Notes under the pieces: generated by a model
What the model saw: only the letters and a program-made list of their open reading frames with translations
Told to the model about the DNA's origin: nothing
The model's database searches: none
Shown: in pieces, positions 62,510 to 64,000 of the stretch
Numbering within the stretch: the first letter of the stretch is position 1
Layout: each line of letters opens with the position of its first letter
Translations under genes and position numbers: made by a program
Assembly (NCBI RefSeq): GCF_000026005.1
Contig: NC_005295.2
Span: forward strand, 372,001 to 436,000
Direction: 5' to 3'
Source of the DNA: Ehrlichia ruminantium str. Welgevonden
GTDB lineage: Bacteria; Pseudomonadota; Alphaproteobacteria; Rickettsiales; Anaplasmataceae
Length of the DNA stretch: 64,000 bases

Positions 62510-64000
62510 CTAAATACTGTGTCTACGTAATGTTAGTGCTGTAATACATGGGTTTTGATATACTGTAGGAGCAAATACATTTGAGCTTGGAGTTCTATCT
62601 TGTGCAGTACTTACTGTCGCTTGTGTCGTATTAGTAGTACTTATATCGTCTTTTTTAAGACAACTACTGCTTGAATATTGAGTCAATGATAATAATGCAA
62701 CATTTTCATTACTGTTACTTGGTGGTAAATCTTTGTGTTTTCTGTGTTTTTTGGGTTTATGCTTGCATTTGTCTGTAAATTTTACTACCTTACACTGATG
62801 ATTACCTTCTTCTTGTATAAATTCTATACTAACTTCTCCTGATGATGCATTTAAATCTGATCTACTTTGTTGTCTTGTTTGCTGTGTTGCTTTTTGTTCA
62901 CGTATTATTTGTTCTGCTTCCTCGTCTGTAATTTCTACAATAGATGCACTATTTCTGCGTTGCTGTTGTTTTATTATCAAGTCAACTTGTGCTTCTAGTA
63001 ATGCTGCGGCTTCTGCAATAGATTTCTCATATTTCTCCCTGTTCTGTCCTTGCTCAATAACAGGTAATAAAAGCATAATAGATCCATGATTTTGTGTAGC
63101 TGCTATAACCATAGGATTAATAATTGCTAAGTGTACTTCTACAGTATTTAATGTGTTCATAACAGCACCAATTTTTCTATCAGAATATACACTTGCTGCT
63201 TGTAAGAGTGCACTAGTTAGGCTTTCCCAGTGTAGCTGACCACGTGCGAAATCAAAAATTGGTAATAATGCGCCTGTTGCTCCAAGTCTTACCATACTAG
63301 CCAATGCTACTGTTTTGATGGCAGGAGAAAATTGTACTCTATTACGATTCAACACTAATGGAAGAATTAATGCTCCTGGCCTGATCAATTTTGTAACAAT
63401 GGTAAGAGCTTGTGATGCAGGTAAGGATGCTGAGCTGATAGATATGCTTATATATTCTAATGCTAACGATATTGCACAACAAGAATATATTGTACTGATA
63501 GGTGTATGAAATCTTGGGGAACTGGTATTACGGTAGCTTAATTTATAATGGGAATTTGCAACAGTTTCAATTTTAATAGCTTCTTCAATAAATGTTGCTG
63601 GTACAATAAACCTTAAGACAGACCATTTAAAAAATTGATCATTTAATGTACTAGTGACTATTTTACCAGGTTGCATACTAGCGACACAAGCCCAACGCCA
63701 TGCCATTGACAGTACTAAACTTCTATGTGCAAGCTTTTGTTGTGGTGTAAGTTCTATTGACTTATAATGTTGTAATATGTAATTTTTTCTTATTGGTGAT
63801 AGAAAAGCTCTTGGTAATACAAAAAGTAATAGAGTCATGCGTAGAGCACATGGTATCCATTCAACCATACCATTAAACCATCCCTCATTTTCAGGAAAAT
63901 ATTGAGATACGTGATCTGGAGCATAAACAGTAATGTTATTATTATCAGTATTAAAAGTACTATTACCTGAATTAATAAATCTCTCATACATAGTACGATT
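62510..64000 (-). CDS. Large multi-helix membrane protein, 5' end beyond the window (at least 496 aa)
   Basis: Function unknown. The frame is open to the window edge: the last codons in view read NRTMYERF, matching NRTLYQQY inside the 57954-60422 protein, so the Met at 63991 is internal. Conserved blocks: ITVYAPDHVSQYFPEN, IPATFIEEAIKIETVA, SCCAISLALEYISIS, LLPIFDFARGQL, and EITDEEAEQIIREQ, then RSDLNAS. A basic Lys/His patch (KHKPKKHRKHKD) stands where the relative has its Lys/Ser stretch. The tail ends RRHSI, shared with the shortened paralog. About 270 residues of N-terminus are expected outside the window. Confidence 0.85.
   Translation of the reverse strand, partial: NRTMYERFINSGNSTFNTDNNNITVYAPDHVSQYFPENEGWFNGMVEWIPCALRMTLLLFVLPRAFLSPIRKNYILQHYKSIELTPQQKLAHRSLVLSMAWRWACVASMQPGKIVTSTLNDQFFKWSVLRFIVPATFIEEAIKIETVANSHYKLSYRNTSSPRFHTPISTIYSCCAISLALEYISISISSASLPASQALTIVTKLIRPGALILPLVLNRNRVQFSPAIKTVALASMVRLGATGALLPIFDFARGQLHWESLTSALLQAASVYSDRKIGAVMNTLNTVEVHLAIINPMVIAATQNHGSIMLLLPVIEQGQNREKYEKSIAEAAALLEAQVDLIIKQQQRRNSASIVEITDEEAEQIIREQKATQQTRQQSRSDLNASSGEVSIEFIQEEGNHQCKVVKFTDKCKHKPKKHRKHKDLPPSNSNENVALLSLTQYSSSSCLKKDDISTTNTTQATVSTAQDRTPSSNVFAPTVYQNPCITALTLRRHSI

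Noticed and set aside
1-64000. Insertion sequences or prophage
   Set aside because: No transposase, integrase, terminal inverted repeats or phage structural motifs were seen; expansion appears to be by local duplication.

Overview
The window is very A+T-rich, has long non-coding stretches, and carries a small set of housekeeping genes among many lineage-specific membrane and repeat proteins. The best fit is an Ehrlichia chromosome (Anaplasmataceae, obligate intracellular tick-borne Alphaproteobacteria). Pointers are the gyrA quinolone-region residues (Ala at E. coli position 83, reported as natural in Ehrlichia), an ankyrin protein, a serine/threonine-rich tandem-repeat protein, and lone housekeeping genes in gene deserts. 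I cannot name the species.

Layout. 0.2-6.7 kb: two divergent host-interaction candidates, a leucine-rich/tandem-repeat protein (-) and an ankyrin protein with two C-terminal membrane helices (+). 6.7-10.6 kb: rpmG (-), a tight operon of a PgpA-like protein, dsbB and coq7 (+), then mnmA (-). 11.5-41.5 kb: sixteen diverged paralogs, interrupted only by uvrD. Seven are on the minus strand, then five on the plus strand (the last split by an in-frame TGA), then four on the minus strand. Most have one N-terminal membrane helix, an invariant Arg followed by an [IL]H-[HE] helix, a beta-rich region and a C-terminal P-x-F-like motif. 43.4-51.8 kb: gyrA, nth, a YfgM-like TPR protein, htpG, purB and tRNA-Gly(GCC). 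53.8-57.3 kb: two paralogous membrane proteins. 57.5-64 kb: a third expanded family of large membrane proteins (full-length, internally deleted, and one running off the window), plus an inverted fragment of the same gene.

The housekeeping genes cover ribosome assembly, disulfide formation, ubiquinone synthesis, tRNA thiolation, DNA topology and repair, chaperoning and purine synthesis. The three expanded families have no function I can recognise. Their membrane anchors, rapid divergence, local duplication, truncation and relic copies suggest surface or secreted host-interface proteins under diversifying pressure. Plus-strand proteins look rich in Val/Gly/Asp/Glu and minus-strand proteins in Asn/Thr/Ile/His/Lys, which fits the plus strand being the replication leading strand throughout.
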